Below are positions 44,032 through 57,290 of a DNA stretch of 64,000 nucleotides, one piece after another; within the stretch, counting starts at the first letter, position 1, and each line of letters opens with the position of its first letter. A program made the translations under genes and the position numbers. This DNA comes from Antitrichia curtipendula (Eukaryota; Streptophyta; Bryopsida; Hypnales; Leucodontaceae). A model generated the notes under the pieces. The model was not told where the DNA came from. It was given only the letters and a program-made list of their open reading frames with translations, and made no database searches. The stretch spans positions 32,588,322-32,652,321 of the forward strand of contig OX579638.1 of assembly GCA_951230915.1 (NCBI GenBank). Direction: 5' to 3'.

Positions 44032-45945
44032 TTACCTTAGTATTTATTTTTCCTCATGGACACTATGTCGCTTTCTTGCAACTCGGGAAACTGTGATCTC
44101 ACTACTGTAGTACGCCTGGATGGAAGGTGGAGAATACTATTTTGTGTCCACATGAAACAACATTGTAGGAGTGCGATTGGGGGGAGATTGGTAGAACTTA
44201 GAGCTGTGTGGAGATCACTTTGTGCACAAGAACCCAACTGTTGACATCATATTGTTGTCACTGTGTAAGAATTTATCGTGCAATTTCACAGCGAAGAGGT
44301 TGTAGATCACTACAAGTGATAGGAGACAACCTCGTTTCCATTCTTTAGAACAGTGACTATGGACATTCGGGTAAGGTAGGGTTTAGTGTTTACTCCACTT
44401 CCTCGTAAACGAGGTTTGAATAAATAGATGAGGTGATGTTGATAATAGAGGTCAGTAATCGAGACGAGATCAGGTTTCTAACGGTTTCGTATCCTCAACC
44501 GTAGTACTAAAGGAGCTCGATGACCGATACTGGACTCATTTCTTGGGGTCTTCAATAGGGTTTAGGGTTTACGATCATTGTTGTTGCCAATTTTGTTGGA
44601 CCGTCGACTCTGGTGAACAACTTGTCCGACTGAACGAACCATTATGTGCAACACCATGTAGCGTTCCTTGCAAGGCATCGATCTGCTTGGACCTAAGGTA
44701 TGTTGAATTTCTATACCCAATATCTGTGAACCTATTTCTTTGTCTATATGAATGATTTGTTTTCACAAATTATAAACAGCAGGGGAGGTTGTGTCGGAGA
44801 GAGTGGTATAACTTCCTAGTTTTCAGTAGATCATTGGCTTTGAGACGCGTCTCACAAAGAATTTTCGATGTGTCCCTTCTGAATTGCTTAAATAGAAATG
44901 ATTACCGGTATGCTATTTTGAAATAGCTGCGGGCTTGTGGCTTCCACCTACGTTTGTCGGTATTGCACATCACACATTGTGATACCGGTATGCTGCAACT
45001 TGGCTTTCTACATGGTGTACAATTGTACATATAATGCTCTCCGAAAATTTGCTCTTTTCGTTGTCATTCTTTTCCAGAAGAGCTTGTAAATCTTGTACCT
45101 CAAGGCACAATGAATCTCCTTGACAATCACCATAATCTTTCTATGAAGACAAAGTGCATCTTGAAGTCTGAATCACTGCTGGGGAAGTGCATCTGTATGC
45201 ATGCACGGTTGTTAGGTTTAGGATTCTTCATAGATCATTTGTTTGCTGGTCTGCTGTCCTCATATGAAAACACGTTTTCTGAACCTGTACTGGACTTCAA
45301 GCAGAAATTAATTGTCCCTTTCTAATTTCAACATAGCTTGAAGTGAAGAGGTGAAGCAGTGAATTGGCTTGTTTTTTGTTTGAAATGTGCATGTGCTAGG
45401 AGACAACTCCTGTGGATTCTTCATGTGAAAGTGTATCAATTTGGTCAAACTGGAAATCGGAAAACTACGCAAGCACGAATAAAAGAAGAAGCTCATGTTT
45501 CAATGAATTGTATTTGACTGCTCGTTTAGGTTGATTTTGAGAATTTATTTTATCTGCAATACAATAGAAAAGCACTGGCAGTTTGTTGTTTGCTGTAATG
45601 AAAATTGCAATTGAACTTCAAGTTGGGTGTATAATATATTGTTAGAATGGTCTTGTCTGTAGATTTTCAAAGGTGTATCATATGTTTTGATCTGGATAAA
45701 ACTCTCCCCCGTGAGACTGTTATAAAATAAACTGATACGTATTATGAATATTAACTATACTTGAGACTTGAGATTCTTTTGATGACGTAATCCTATACCA
45801 TTTATACCACTTGTTTTTTCCTCAGTCACGTGGAAGTGGTTGAGAATGGTTTTATTTGTTGATATGAGAAGATGCTTTTTCAACTCTAAAACCACCCCGG
45901 AGCATCACCGATTTCAATGGCTCATAGAATTTCATCAAATAGGTC
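44032..45945. other. Longer unique region without a supported gene
   Basis: This is less AT-rich than most of the window and lacks obvious repeats. ACCGGTATGCT occurs at about 44906 and 44985 with intervening diverged sequence. ORFs up to 71 codons show no domain, and no spliced coding pattern could be assembled by eye. A lncRNA or small-exon gene cannot be excluded. Confidence 0.4.
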
Positions 45946-45949
45946 TTAA

Positions 45950-46922
45950 CCCCTCACCGCCCAAGGCCTAACCATGTCAAAAAACAACTTTCCTTTTCAA
46001 GTGTTATAAGTCTAAATGTGAGTAAGGTATGAAAATCTCAACCGTACAATATTGTAGTGTGCATGTTGTAGATGGTGTAAATCAAATTTGAGGTCATTTG
46101 ACCGTATAGATTGAAAGATTATAATGTTTGAGTGTTGAAAAAAGATGCTGAAATTGTCCTCAAAACACAATTCGAGGTGAAATTCGATTTCTAAACCTAC
46201 TCAAATGAAAAAACTTTGAACTAAAAAGTGATTCAAAACCAAAAGAAAAACACTTTGGTGGGAAAAAAAATCATTCAATTGACTCATTGCGTTTGCAAAA
46301 TTGTTTTGAAATGTCAAAAAACAGTGAAAAAAGTAGCAAAAAATCACATCTATTGCTGAACCTACCTCTACTAAAATGCCTCTCAGTCAATCATGACTTC
46401 TTGGATTGGTATGAAATTTTTACTACAAGAACTAGACTAGTATGCGCAACTTTTCCAATAAAAATTATTGAAATCGAACCTTGTTTGAAGAAGTTATAAG
46501 CCGCCGAAGTTCACTGTAATGCAGAAATGTCTATATTTTGAACTTCGAATTGCTCCCAAGCATTGGAAACAACTTGGATTGACATGAAAATTTTCCCACA
46601 TTAAGTAGACTTTATGGGGAACAAAACCCAAATTTTTTTATTGAAAAATAACATTTGATGAAAAAGATACAAGCCCCCGAAGTTGCAGCCATCTCAATGC
46701 AGTGTGGTGAACTGAAATTGAATCTGCGAACTTCGAATGGCTTCTAAAAATCCAATACATCTTAGATAGATCTGAAATTTTTACCACAAAAACTAGTCTA
46801 GTATGCGCAACTTTTCCATTAAGTTTTATTAAATTTGGACACCGGACGCAAAAGTTACAGCACTTTGAAGTCAACTGCTAGATTGTGTGAGGCCACTTTT
46901 GGGCCCCTTGGGCGGTGAGGGG
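45950..46922 (+). mobile_element. TTAA-family element, subfamily 3, with internal modules
   Basis: TTAA at 45946-45949 and 46923-46926. The terminal repeats are CCCCTCACCGCCCAAGG and CCTTGGGCGGTGAGGGG, 17 of 17, longer than in subfamilies 1 and 2 but with the same CCCC start. It is 973 bp. The interior has three diverged ~185-bp modules containing ATGAAATTTTTACTACAAGA, ACTAGTATGCGCAAC and GAACTTCGAATTGC (near 46410, 46573 and 46770). Non-coding. Confidence 0.85.
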
Positions 46923-46926
46923 TTAA

Positions 46927-48776
46927 AGGAAGGTTTTCATTTAACCCGTAAAGTCTTTCAATGACTAAAATGTGATTTTTGCATTTTTGAATAGGCTCCT
47001 ATGAATGCAATTCTTGATGAACTTTTTATGTAGAATAGGGATTTCTTCTAGCTTTCCAACAAGTCAATTTGCAAAAATGTTGCATTTAACTTTTTTTGGA
47101 CTTTCGAAGGGTCCAAAATTAATAATAGAATAAAAAATGGCCATTTGGAGATAATGCAAAACATCATGAGATCTATGTAAAACATTGGGAGATCAATACA
47201 AAACATCTGAAGATCTATACAAACATCTGGAGATCTCCAGATGTTATTATCCGGAGATTTTTGAATGTTTTGTCCAAAATTCACGTGAAAGTCCAAAAGT
47301 AGTTAAATGTGGCATAAAAGAAACAAGTTTATGGTTATTGTTTCATATTATTTTTAAAAAAATTCTTAAACTTTTAGGTAACTAAGAAAACTATTTCTTA
47401 AATTGAAAAAAAATGTTGGAAAACATGATTCTAGGAAAAAAGATCTATATCTACAAGAAAAATCTATAATTCATTCCATTCTAATGAGTGAGGTAAAAAA
47501 TACGAGGAATTTTGATCACAGGAATTCATGAAACATCCCCCCCAAAATAACTATAAGGAATTTCAATTTTTACACTTTTAAAAGATAGAAAAGTGCATAG
47601 GTTTAGATGGTTTTCTAAAACAATTTTGCCATTGGCATCGGGTTGTTTCAATTCCATTTAGATTTATTAGCAATTTTTTGTTTCAATTTTCTTAAAATAC
47701 CCTTCCATATATTAATTATTTAAAGGATGAAAATGATTTTTTTTTTCTTTAATTATTTTTTGTAGGCTCCAAATTCAATTTCCTAACATAGTATCAAATT
47801 CTTTATGAAGCGGAAACAATCTTTTTTTCTTAAAAAGTTTCAAAGTTGAAACTTCACCTTTTGGAACGATTGGAAAAATCTTATTGTACTACTTTCAGCA
47901 TTGTGATTTGTGATCTTGGAGATGCTAAAAAATTAGGCTCTGAAAATTGGTGAAGAAGTAGACATTCAAGTTAGATACCAGTTTCTATGGTTAGACTAGT
48001 AGAAAGGAGTGTCCTAGAGCACCAAGTTCTAGTATTGTAGCTTGGTGCTCAAAGACATCCATTCCACTAAGTAATTAGAAGTTGCAAAAGAGATCACAAA
48101 TTTGACAACTCCACCTTGTTTTCAATATGTATTGTTTTGTAGCAATTATACTCAAAAACACTAATAAAAAACTTTAGAAGTTAATGAATCAATTACCACT
48201 TTGAATGAATGAGGAATCATTTGGACTAAGCATCATCCCTAAACACTTCGTTCATCATCCCAAATACGGACTTTAGAGTGCATAGGGACTAAAATACCAA
48301 TTATACTAGGATAAATTGATTAACTTCATGCATCATGCAAATATTGAAACATGCTATAATGATTAAGGTTTATTTATGAAAAATGACACTCAATTTATAC
48401 CATTATAAATTTTGCCAAAGCTAAATTTAATATGACATTTGAATGAATTAAAAAAATTAAAAACAAATGTCAACTATACTTGTTCATTTTTACTAAAAAG
48501 TAAATTAAAAACAACATCACCTACTATACATTGGGGTCAGATTCATTAGGCCTTTTACAAAATCATTTTTATTTGGATTTAATATCCTTTCACTAACTTG
48601 ATTTAGAATTTTTGAAATTTCATTTAGTAACACTTGGAATATTTTGTGACCTTTGGCAAGGTCCTTACATCTTTACCAAATCTTTTGTGACCTTTAGTAA
48701 TAGAGTCCTCTCAACTTAGTACATTAACAGAAAGACTAGTTAAGTTTCAATCTCTTTTAATGAACACAATCTCTCT
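46927..48776. other. AT-rich intergenic DNA with a foldback and minisatellite
   Basis: TTAACCCGTAAAG at 46942-46954 is a decayed TTAA-family left end. From 47080 to 47325 there is an inverted repeat (CATTTAACTTTTTTTGGAC with GTCCAAAAGTAGTTAAATG) that encloses the minisatellite listed separately. The rest shows no features. Confidence 0.5.
47157..47240. repeat. 22-bp minisatellite, about four units
   Basis: Units AAAACATCATGAGATCTATG, AAAACATTGGGAGATCAATA, AAAACATCTGAAGATCTATA and AAACATCTGGAGATCTCCAG follow each other at 22-bp spacing. On the minus strand they give a repetitive ORF (47048-47296, MFCIDLP-like units), which is taken as a by-product. Confidence 0.8.
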
Positions 48777-48780
48777 TTAA

Positions 48781-49728
48781 TCCCTAAAGTATCATTATTT
48801 TGTTCCTTCGGGAGACAACTCGGACAAGTGGGATTTTAGGTAGGTACCTAGGATCTCATTTTTTGTCCTGATTTCTTAAAACATTTTTTGAAGATAGAAA
48901 ATTGATTAGCTTTGTGGGAATGTAATTATTTTTTCACTTAGTGCTCGGGAACAAAACCTATGCTCAAAACAATAGAGGGGGGAGGGGGGGCAAGGGGGAA
49001 AGAGGGGGCAGCAAAAAAAAGATTCAAATATTTGAATTAATTTTTTTTCTCATAGATTATATTTTTGTCTACATAGAAAGCTTTGATTCATTCCATGTGG
49101 ATTTGTTATGAGAAAGTTATGGACAATCTTGTTTTTCGGGCAATTAGAGGATTTAGAGCATCTTCTTGAAAAAATAACTTATAGGATTTATTTATGAATG
49201 CAATTTTTACAATTTAAAAATAAATAAAGATTCCTCATGGTTTAGTTCACTTGCTAGAAAAATTTCACCATTAGAATTAATGCATTTTAATTCCATTTTA
49301 GAAATATTAATAATTTAGATTTTCCTTCTATCTTATACTTACTTCTACTGAACAATTTTTTAAAGTATGAACATTAAGTTTTTTTTAATTCTTTTTCCAA
49401 GACTTTCAACTCAATTTCCTACAATAAAGATTTAAAGCTCAAAACTTTGTAGTGCAAAAAAATAAAGTTAAGAAGGTTCAAAGTCAAATAATCTAGTCTT
49501 GCAATGTGTTGAAAAAATTGTTTTCTTTCACTTTAAACACATGTATATTGCAATCTGTGTGGTCAAAATTTATGAATTTTTTTCCACACATTTTCACACT
49601 AGTTAGGTGTAAGATCATATAGTTAGATGTGCAAAAAAAAACAAATTTCAAGTTTTTTTACTCTTTGCTATAGAAATGGCAGTTTTGATTGTCTTTTGGG
49701 CAGAAAATAGGTCTTGGTCCTTTAGGGG
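48781..49728 (-). mobile_element. TTAA-family element, subfamily 2, full copy, inverted
   Basis: TTAA at 48777-48780; the other flank is TTAC (49729-49732). In reverse it reads CCCCTAAAGGACCAAGACC, then AAAACTGCCATTTCTATAGC and so on to CTTTAGGGA. 948 bp. A G-rich run (GGGGGGAGGGGGGGCAAGGG) near 48974 lies where other copies have a GC-rich block. Confidence 0.85.
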
Positions 49729-49732
49729 TTAC

Positions 49733-50044
49733 AGGGAAAAAAGGACTAAGCTTAGTAAGCTCATGTAGTCATGGATTTTTTTACATTTATAATCAATCAC
49801 CTTGTTATTTATTATTTTTCATTTTTCATTGGATTTATTTTAGGATACAAATTAATTTTATTAATATTTTCTACACTATTCAACTATACCACATTATAAA
49901 TTTTGAAAATTTCGTTACATGCAATATTTAATTATTATTTGAATTATTTTTCAAAGAATCTAACCCAAGCATAGGGTATGCACACCAATTAAATTCCTAA
50001 TTAAATGACCAAGTTACTACATTTTGCATTGACAAACTTTGTAG
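49733..50044. other. AT-rich spacer
   Basis: Short AT-rich DNA between two TTAA-family copies in opposite orientation. No features. Confidence 0.5.
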
Positions 50045-50048
50045 TTAA

Positions 50049-50976
50049 CCTTTAAAGTTCCTTGACTATTTTTTCATTTAAAGCACTTTAAAATTGCCAT
50101 TTCTAGTAAAAACACCAAATTTTAGAAAAAAAAAACATTTTTGGACACATATAACCATAGGATCTTGTAGTATGCTGGTTTGAGAAGATGTGAAAAAAAT
50201 TTCAAAAATTTTCACAGTGCATATTGCAAGAAATCAACATTTGAATTGACAGAAAACCTTATTTTGGCTTTGCAAAAAATTGAGCAGTTGCACTTCACAA
50301 GGTCAAATTTGTATGAAAAAATCTCCAAAATGGTAGTGCTTCCTTGATTCATTCTTCAAAGCAAGTTGGTTACATGCTTGAAAATTTTCAGATCACTTGG
50401 AATAAAATATAGGAAAACTTATAGGAAAAAAATATTAAGTAGAAGAAAATAGAGGATGATTCAAAATACTAAATTGTTGAGAATTTAGTTAAATGGAATT
50501 GAAAAATGTCAATCGCAATGGTTGTAATATAATAATAAATATTCCACATCCTATAGTTTTATTTGTTTCAAAAAATATAGCAAATTGAGTTAAATAAAGG
50601 ATTTTAAAGTTATTTTAGAGTAGAGATTCTATAACTACCCGCAAATTAAAACTCCTCAAAATTTTCATCCCATTGATCAAAATGGAATAATCAAAGCTTT
50701 CCATGTATGTAAAAAACTAGAAAACCAATTTCAAATTCTTATTTCCAAAAAAGTGATTTTTAAAATCTGCCCGAACTACCTGAGTTGAGAGATAAACTAC
50801 ATTACTTAGTATAACTCTTTAACCATGTAGTCAAAATTATAAAAATTATTGGGCCTTAAAGAGAAACCTTGTTTGCATGTTGTGTGAAAATTTCAAAGAA
50901 AAAAATAAAAATTCTATTTGTAGTGAGATGCCCAAAATTGCTATTTGCCCAAAAATGAAGCTTGGTCATTTAAAGG
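50049..50976 (+). mobile_element. TTAA-family element, subfamily 1, full copy
   Basis: Left TTAA at 50045-50048, right TTAC at 50977-50980. Decayed ends (CTTTAAAG, CATTTAAAGG). The interior follows 265-1209 throughout, with many substitutions, so this is an older copy. Confidence 0.8.
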
Positions 50977-50980
50977 TTAC

Positions 50981-52182
50981 GTCAATTTTTACTAAGTCAC
51001 TACCTGCATATTTGATATTTTTTTAACGTATAATAAATTAATTATATTATAATCATTAAATAAATCAAGAAATATATTTTAGACTTTTCTATTTAAGTCT
51101 TAAGAGATTAAGAAGATGAGCCTTAAGTAGACTAGAACTTGAGAAAAGTCTCATTGCAAATTCTTTTAAAAACTTGCAGAGTATGTTTTGAAATGGGATA
51201 GATTAATTATAGATATAGGTATTATTTTCTTTAGCTTTATTTTTTTATACGACCGTAATGATATATTTAAAGTTTAAACAAAAGATTGAAAGACGTCAAA
51301 CAAACCGTTCCAAATTCTAAGCCCTTGTCATCAAGCATTATAATCTTTCAATTTATATGAAAAATCATTGTTTTGTTTTCCTCATTTGATCCATGTCTCA
51401 TCTATTTTATGATTATTAGGTTACAATTTGAAAAACAATGTTACATTTTTTAAACCTTTTAGTTTAGAGAGTATTATAACAATGAAACATATTACAACGA
51501 TGAATTATTTATTTGCAAGGTTAAACCAAGGTAAATACATGAATATCAATCATATTGTGCAACATGCTTCTTCAAATTTCTACTTACAATTTATCCCTTC
51601 TTAACATGAGAGCTTAAGATTGATTTTGGATATACTTGTAGTTCACCAAAATCAATCCCATAGATTGTTCATATTATATAAAAAAAATTCACCAAAAAAA
51701 TTACTTGCTAAGAAAATCTGAAGTCACTTTCAATTGTCAACAATACCTAAATCAATTTGACAATAAAGAACATACATAGTTGTTTATTTGATTATTTTCA
51801 AGCACTATTGTCCTATTCTTGTGACCTTCAAAATATATACACAAATATTATATACCTTGCCTTATTTCTACATTTAAAATATCAAGAAGAATTAATAAAT
51901 CATCAAAATTGGAAAAGCCATTGAACAAGTGGCATTCTATAGATCTATTATTTTTTACGCTCATTGTGTCTTTTCCAACACATATTGTGCTAAATCCATT
52001 AAATATGAACAAATCCGATGTTTCTAGATTTGTAACCTACTAAAAATACCATTAATTTTTTTCAATATAAAAAATCTTTAATCAATCTATTGATTTTAGG
52101 TATTTTCTTACATAAAATATTTTTTTCAGAATTTTACATAACTAATCAAAACGATAATCTAATAACCATAAATCCTTCATCC
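50981..52182. other. AT-rich intergenic DNA, nothing recognised
   Basis: No ORF of note, no repeat ends identified. Confidence 0.5.
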
Positions 52183-52186
52183 TTAA

Positions 52187-53617
52187 CACCTAAAGTCCAA
52201 GTTTTATTTTCCATCAAAAACCATTCAAAACTACTATTTCTATTGCAAAGAGAAAGAAACTTTAATTTTTCCCTTCATATACAACCATAGGATTTTGCAC
52301 TAGTATAGTATAAAGAAGTGTGGAAGAAATTTAAAACTTTGATCACGTAGATTGCAAGATATTTGCATTTATAGTGAAGAAAATGTTTTTTTTGCACCTT
52401 ATAGGACTAGATTGTGAGACTTTGAATCTTTTTAGCATAAAATTTTTGAACTACAAATTTTGAATTAAATTTTTTTTATGTTGAATAATTGAGTTGAAAG
52501 TCTAAGAAAGGTTTTTAAAAATTCATTTTCATTCTTTAAAAAATTGTTAAGTAGAAGTATATCAGAGATTGAAGGAAAAAATAAATTGTTAATAATTCTA
52601 AGATGGAATTGAAATACACTAACTCTAATAGTGTAATTGTTTTAGTAAGCATACAAAAACTTGTAGAACTATTTTTTTTGAAAATTTTGAACATTGAATT
52701 TGTAAACAAATCTAATATGTTATTTTCTGAAAAAGATGCTAAGTTTGCCCACAAAACAGAGTTTTTACATCACTAATCAAAATGAAATAACCAAATCTAT
52801 TTATGTAGACAAAAATATAATCTATGAATATATATATGTTTATAGATTATGTATGGAATATATAAGTTCCTGTGAATTTTTTTTGTTGCCCGGTTAAAGT
52901 AAACCAGTTGACTATTGACAAGCAAACCACCCAAGACATACACCTAGGGAATGACCCAAAAGAGTCTTACATCAACCCATAACAAAAAAATTCTAATAAA
53001 TGAGACTAGGACTACATTAAGTTGGTTAGTAGCCAGAATCAATGCCTTGGGTGATGGTGATGGAGTTATCGACGAGGTTATCAATGACTACTTTAGGAAC
53101 TTCTACCTTTTCAGTGTAAATTCATCATAAGAAGTGATTTTTTTATTCCTTCATGTTGTGTCCATATTAGGAATTATTGTGACATCTAAAGGTGGTAAGA
53201 TGACCATTGCAAATACACTTTTGATTGGTTTTAGGGTACTCTAAAGACTCTTTTGGACCAATTGGGCAACACACTTCAAAATACTTTGTCAAAATAAAAT
53301 AAAATTTTAATTTCTCTCTCTATTTCTCACATTTGTCTTTGTATGGGAAAAAATCTGATTTTTTTTGCTAATGGCAACATGAAAAAACACTTGTTGTGCC
53401 TATCATAGGTTGGTTTACTTTAGTTGAAATTTGTACTCAATATAGCATGGCATAATTTTTGCTATCTAGCATTGATTGAAATAAAAATTATATTCTTAGA
53501 AAGCTAATATGTTTTTCTATCTTTATAAAAGTTTTAAAATTTGTGCCAAAAATTTGGATTTTAGGAATTTGCTCAAACTTTCATTTGTCTCCTAAGGAGA
53601 CAATGGAAATTTAGGAG
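52187..53617 (+). mobile_element. TTAA-family element, subfamily 2, split by a TA-family element
   Basis: TTAA at 52183-52186 and 53618-53621. The ends are CACCTAAAGTCC and AAATTTAGGAG. The element runs 52187-52896 and 53421-53617, ~905 bp in total, with the subfamily landmarks CATTCAAAACTACTATTTC and GGAGACAATGG. The insertion removed nothing obvious. Confidence 0.75.
52897..53420 (-). mobile_element. TA|AGGTAAAC family element, inverted, nested
   Basis: The ends are AAGTAAACCAGTTGAC and the complement of TAGGTTGGTTTACTT, flanked by TA on both sides (52895-52896, 53421-53422). 524 bp. In reverse the interior shows TCCAAAAGAGTCTTTAGAGT and CAATAATTCC-type blocks found in 42812-43513. The ends are less well kept than there. 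Confidence 0.75.
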
Positions 53618-53621
53618 TTAA

Positions 53622-54063
53622 AGGTTAATTTAAAGGAGACTCTATTGTAAATTGCTCATGCTTTACTTATATGAATGTTAAAAGTGAATAAGATAATTAT
53701 GTTGTAAGCTGACCCTGGTGAAATGTCAAATCCTATTTTTAGATGAAAATGGTAAAATATCCAAAATGATTTATCCAAAATAGTGAGTAGTAGAAGGACA
53801 ACAATCAAGTAGAATTAGAGATAGTTTTAGATAATAAATAGGCATATTTATAAAAAGTGGAGGGGATGCTTTGTAAGAGGAAAATTTTGGAAAAGTTCTA
53901 ATTGATTTGACCTCTAGCTTGGGCAATGCTTTACATTGTGGTTCAAATAAATTTTGGATTCATCTACATTATACTTATAACCTCCTACAATCTTTATCTT
54001 TGAAAATTTGTAGCTAATTTATTAAACCTCCAATATTTATGGTTCCATTAGTATTCTTCTTCA
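53622..54063. other. AT-rich spacer, nothing recognised
   Basis: No gene or repeat terminus seen. Confidence 0.5.
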
Positions 54064-54067
54064 TTAA

Positions 54068-55002
54068 CCCCTAAAGGTTTTTGACTATGTTTTCACCAAA
54101 ACCGCTCCAGAACTGCCATTTCTAATACTAGTGCCAAATTTTAGAAAAAAAACATTTTTGGACACTTGTAGCAGTAGGATCTTGAAGTAAACTTGTTTAA
54201 GAAGACGTGGAAAAAATTTCAGAATTTTCCACTAAGTGGATAGCAAGATAATAGCGTTTGAATTGACAAAAATCCTTTTTTTGTCCCTGCGAAAAAACGG
54301 GCAGCTGCCCTTCACAAGGTCACATTTGTATGAAAAAATGTCCAAAATGATGGTTACTCTTTGAATTTATTCTTCAAGGCAAGTTGGCTACATGCTTGAA
54401 AATTTTCAGATCATTTGGAATTGTACAACATATAGGAAAAAAATAGTAAGTAGGAAGAGGTAGAGAATGATTTAAAACACTAAATTGTCAAGAATTTATT
54501 TATGAAATTGAAAAATGCCAATCCCAACGATTGTAATGTTGTAATAAACAATCTACACCCAATGTTTTTATTTTTTTTCAAAAATATTGAAAATCGAGTT
54601 AAATAAAGGACTCCAAAGTTTATTTTAGAGTAGAGATTCCATAACTACCCTCAAACTAAGAATCCTCATAACTTTTGACTCATTGATTGGAATGGAATGA
54701 TTAAAAGCCTCCCATGTACATATAAATCTAAAGAACCAATTTCAAATTTTAGTTTTTTTTAAAAGTGATTTTTAAAGAAGTTTTTTTTGCTGCCCTGGCT
54801 GCCCACCGAACAATGAAAATGACATATCATGCAATAACTTTTTAACCATGTAGTCAAAAGTTACGAAAATTGTTGGACCTTAAAGCTACTCCTCGGGCAC
54901 ATCTTATGTGAAAATTTCAAAGAAAAAAAAGAAAAATTCTGATCATAGTGAGCTGCCCAAATTCGCTATGTTGTCAAAAAACGGTGTTTGGTCCTTTAGG
55001 GG
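54068..55002 (+). mobile_element. TTAA-family element, subfamily 1, full copy
   Basis: Perfect TTAA flanks (54064-54067, 55003-55006) and perfect 10-bp ends. 935 bp. It is the closest relative of 265-1209 in the window, by eye similar along its whole length, including GGGCAGCTGCCCTTCAC and the GTGTTTGGTCC right subterminal block. Confidence 0.9.
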
Positions 55003-55006
55003 TTAA

Positions 55007-56765
55007 GAATCCCGCGTTTGCATAAATTCTTCACTTTTTTGTCTTGCATGTGAATGGTATCACATAACTTTTAGGCTTGGTTTGAGGTCTAATTACCTTA
55101 TTTTTCCCACTTTGAGATGCTTCTCTTCTATTTGCAAAAAAACCCCGCTTTATTCCTTTATCCAAAGCCTCGTTATTTATAATGTGGCAATTAAAGATGT
55201 TTATACAATAGCAATCATTAAGATTGCAAAATATTTAAAAATCTTCTAGAAGGTCTAAGTAAAAAATATTTTATTATTTTGGTATCATGCATTGCACTCT
55301 CAATACAAAATTGACCATAACTTTCAAGTTTAAGGTCAACCAACTTCAAGTTTATTGGAGGTGGTGGAAATTTTGAGTATCCTTTCATCTTTATCCATGA
55401 TTAAGAAAAAAGCTCATGCTATTTTTTCAATTGTTTCCGAATTTTTCACACATGATGTTTAAAAGATTTTGAATAATATAATGATTTATAAACAAAGAAT
55501 TTAAAATTTAACTTTTAAAGACTCTTACACTATTTTTTGTTTCATCTTTTGGTAAAAGGATTTTTAATAATAGTAATTTCTTTGCACTCTAAACATTTGC
55601 TAAGAGGCCCTTCTATACATTGATTTTTCTCATACCTTGAAATTTTTTAATTTATTTTCCTCTTCCTCCTACATTCATCACTTCTTTATTCTCAAAACCT
55701 AGTTTATTTCATGGTTTGCATTTTCTTGAGCTCTCCATTTATTTTATAATTTCAAACAAAACCATTTATTTTCTATAAAATTTAGTCATTTTTTGTCCCC
55801 TAAAATGTGATCTATAGTACATTGAATTGAAATTCATTGGCAACCCAAATGTGGTGCTTCAAATGAACAACCCACATTGTAATGTTTGAGATCCCTTTCT
55901 AGTACTTGCAATAGTAGTAGTACCAACCCAAGGTTTTTCTATAATGCAACATTTAGTATAAGTCATTTTTGCTTATACCTTGGAAGGTATACATGTCTAA
56001 ATTTTTTCAAATTAGCATTTGAAAATGATTCCTATTAATATACTTAATATATAATTTTTGTTGAAACTTGTTTAGAATCAATAGGAGATTCCAAATTTTC
56101 TTCATATACATTTTTGAACACTATGGGAATTATCTTTGAATCTTCAAAATGTTGAAAGTAGGTGTATTTAAAAGTCTCATAAATAAGGTAAAAACATCTA
56201 AAATTATCCAAATAAAGTTCTAAACATGATTCTTACTATTGAACTATACAAGTTTTTTTACGGGATCTTGTCAGTAGTCATAAAGGACTTATTCTAGATT
56301 CTCTTTAAATTGGTTTTTTTGGACACCATGTGATTTAATTATAAGTTTTCAAAGTAAAAAAAATAGGTGTATCCAAAATTGACCCTAGGCTCTCATGAAT
56401 AGTGACTGAACATTATAGGCAAGACTATGAATGGGTTAGTTTTGGAAACATGTCATAATTGGGTGCAATTTCTTTTAGTAGTCACACATTTTAGCCAAGA
56501 TCTTACACCCTACAAGTTAGTTTTAGAAATGGGTCACAATTAGGTGCAATCATCTTACAGAAAATCCAAAACATGTCTTTGTATGAATGTCTATGTTAGA
56601 GCGTGGCCACCCTTATGTGCTAGGATTGTGACACCCTTCAAATGTGGATGAATTGTATTACGGGCACTTCACAATATTCTCTTGACAATCAATCCTAGTG
56701 TGTCAAGGAATGGCCCTTGAAATCACTTGACATCCTAAGTTTAGTTGTTTTATCCTTTATTCTAT
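55007..56765. other. AT-rich intergenic DNA, nothing recognised
   Basis: No ORF above 60 codons, no RNA gene, no clear repeat terminus. Confidence 0.5.
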
Positions 56766-56769
56766 TTAA

Positions 56770-57290
56770 CCCCTAAAATTTAGGGACTATGTTTTCATCA
56801 AAAAATGCTCCAAAACTGTTATTTCTGGTACAAGTACCAATTTTTTTGAAAAAATACCTTTTTTGACACATGTAACCGTAGGATCTTGTAGCATATTGGT
56901 TTGAGAAGATGTTGTAAGAATTTCAGAAAATTCCACTGTGTGGATTGCAAGATATTAGCGTTTGAAATGACAAAATTACTTTTTTTGTCACTGCAAAAAA
57001 ATCGGACATCTGCACTTGACAAGGTCACACTTGTATGAAAAAATGACCATAATGGTGGTTACCTTTGGATTCATTCTTCAAAGAAAGTTGGACACATGCA
57101 TGAAAAATTTCACATCATTTGGAATTGTACAACATATAGGGAAAAATAGTAAGCAAAAAGAAGTAGAGAATGATTCAAAATACTAAATTGTTAACCATTT
57201 AATATATGGAATTGAAAAATGTCAATCCCAATGCTTGTAAATGTTGTAATAAACAATCTACCTCCGATGCTTTTATTTTTATCCAAAAAC
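56770..57290 (+). mobile_element. TTAA-family element, subfamily 1, cut by assembly gap
   Basis: TTAA at 56766-56769, left end CCCCTAAAATTTAGGGAC, then the subfamily 1 order (GTAGGATCTTGTAGCATA, GATTGCAAGATATTAGCG, AAATGTCAATCCCAATG) up to the gap. The sequence after the gap does not belong to this family, so the right half lies in the unsequenced part or is missing. Confidence 0.8.
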
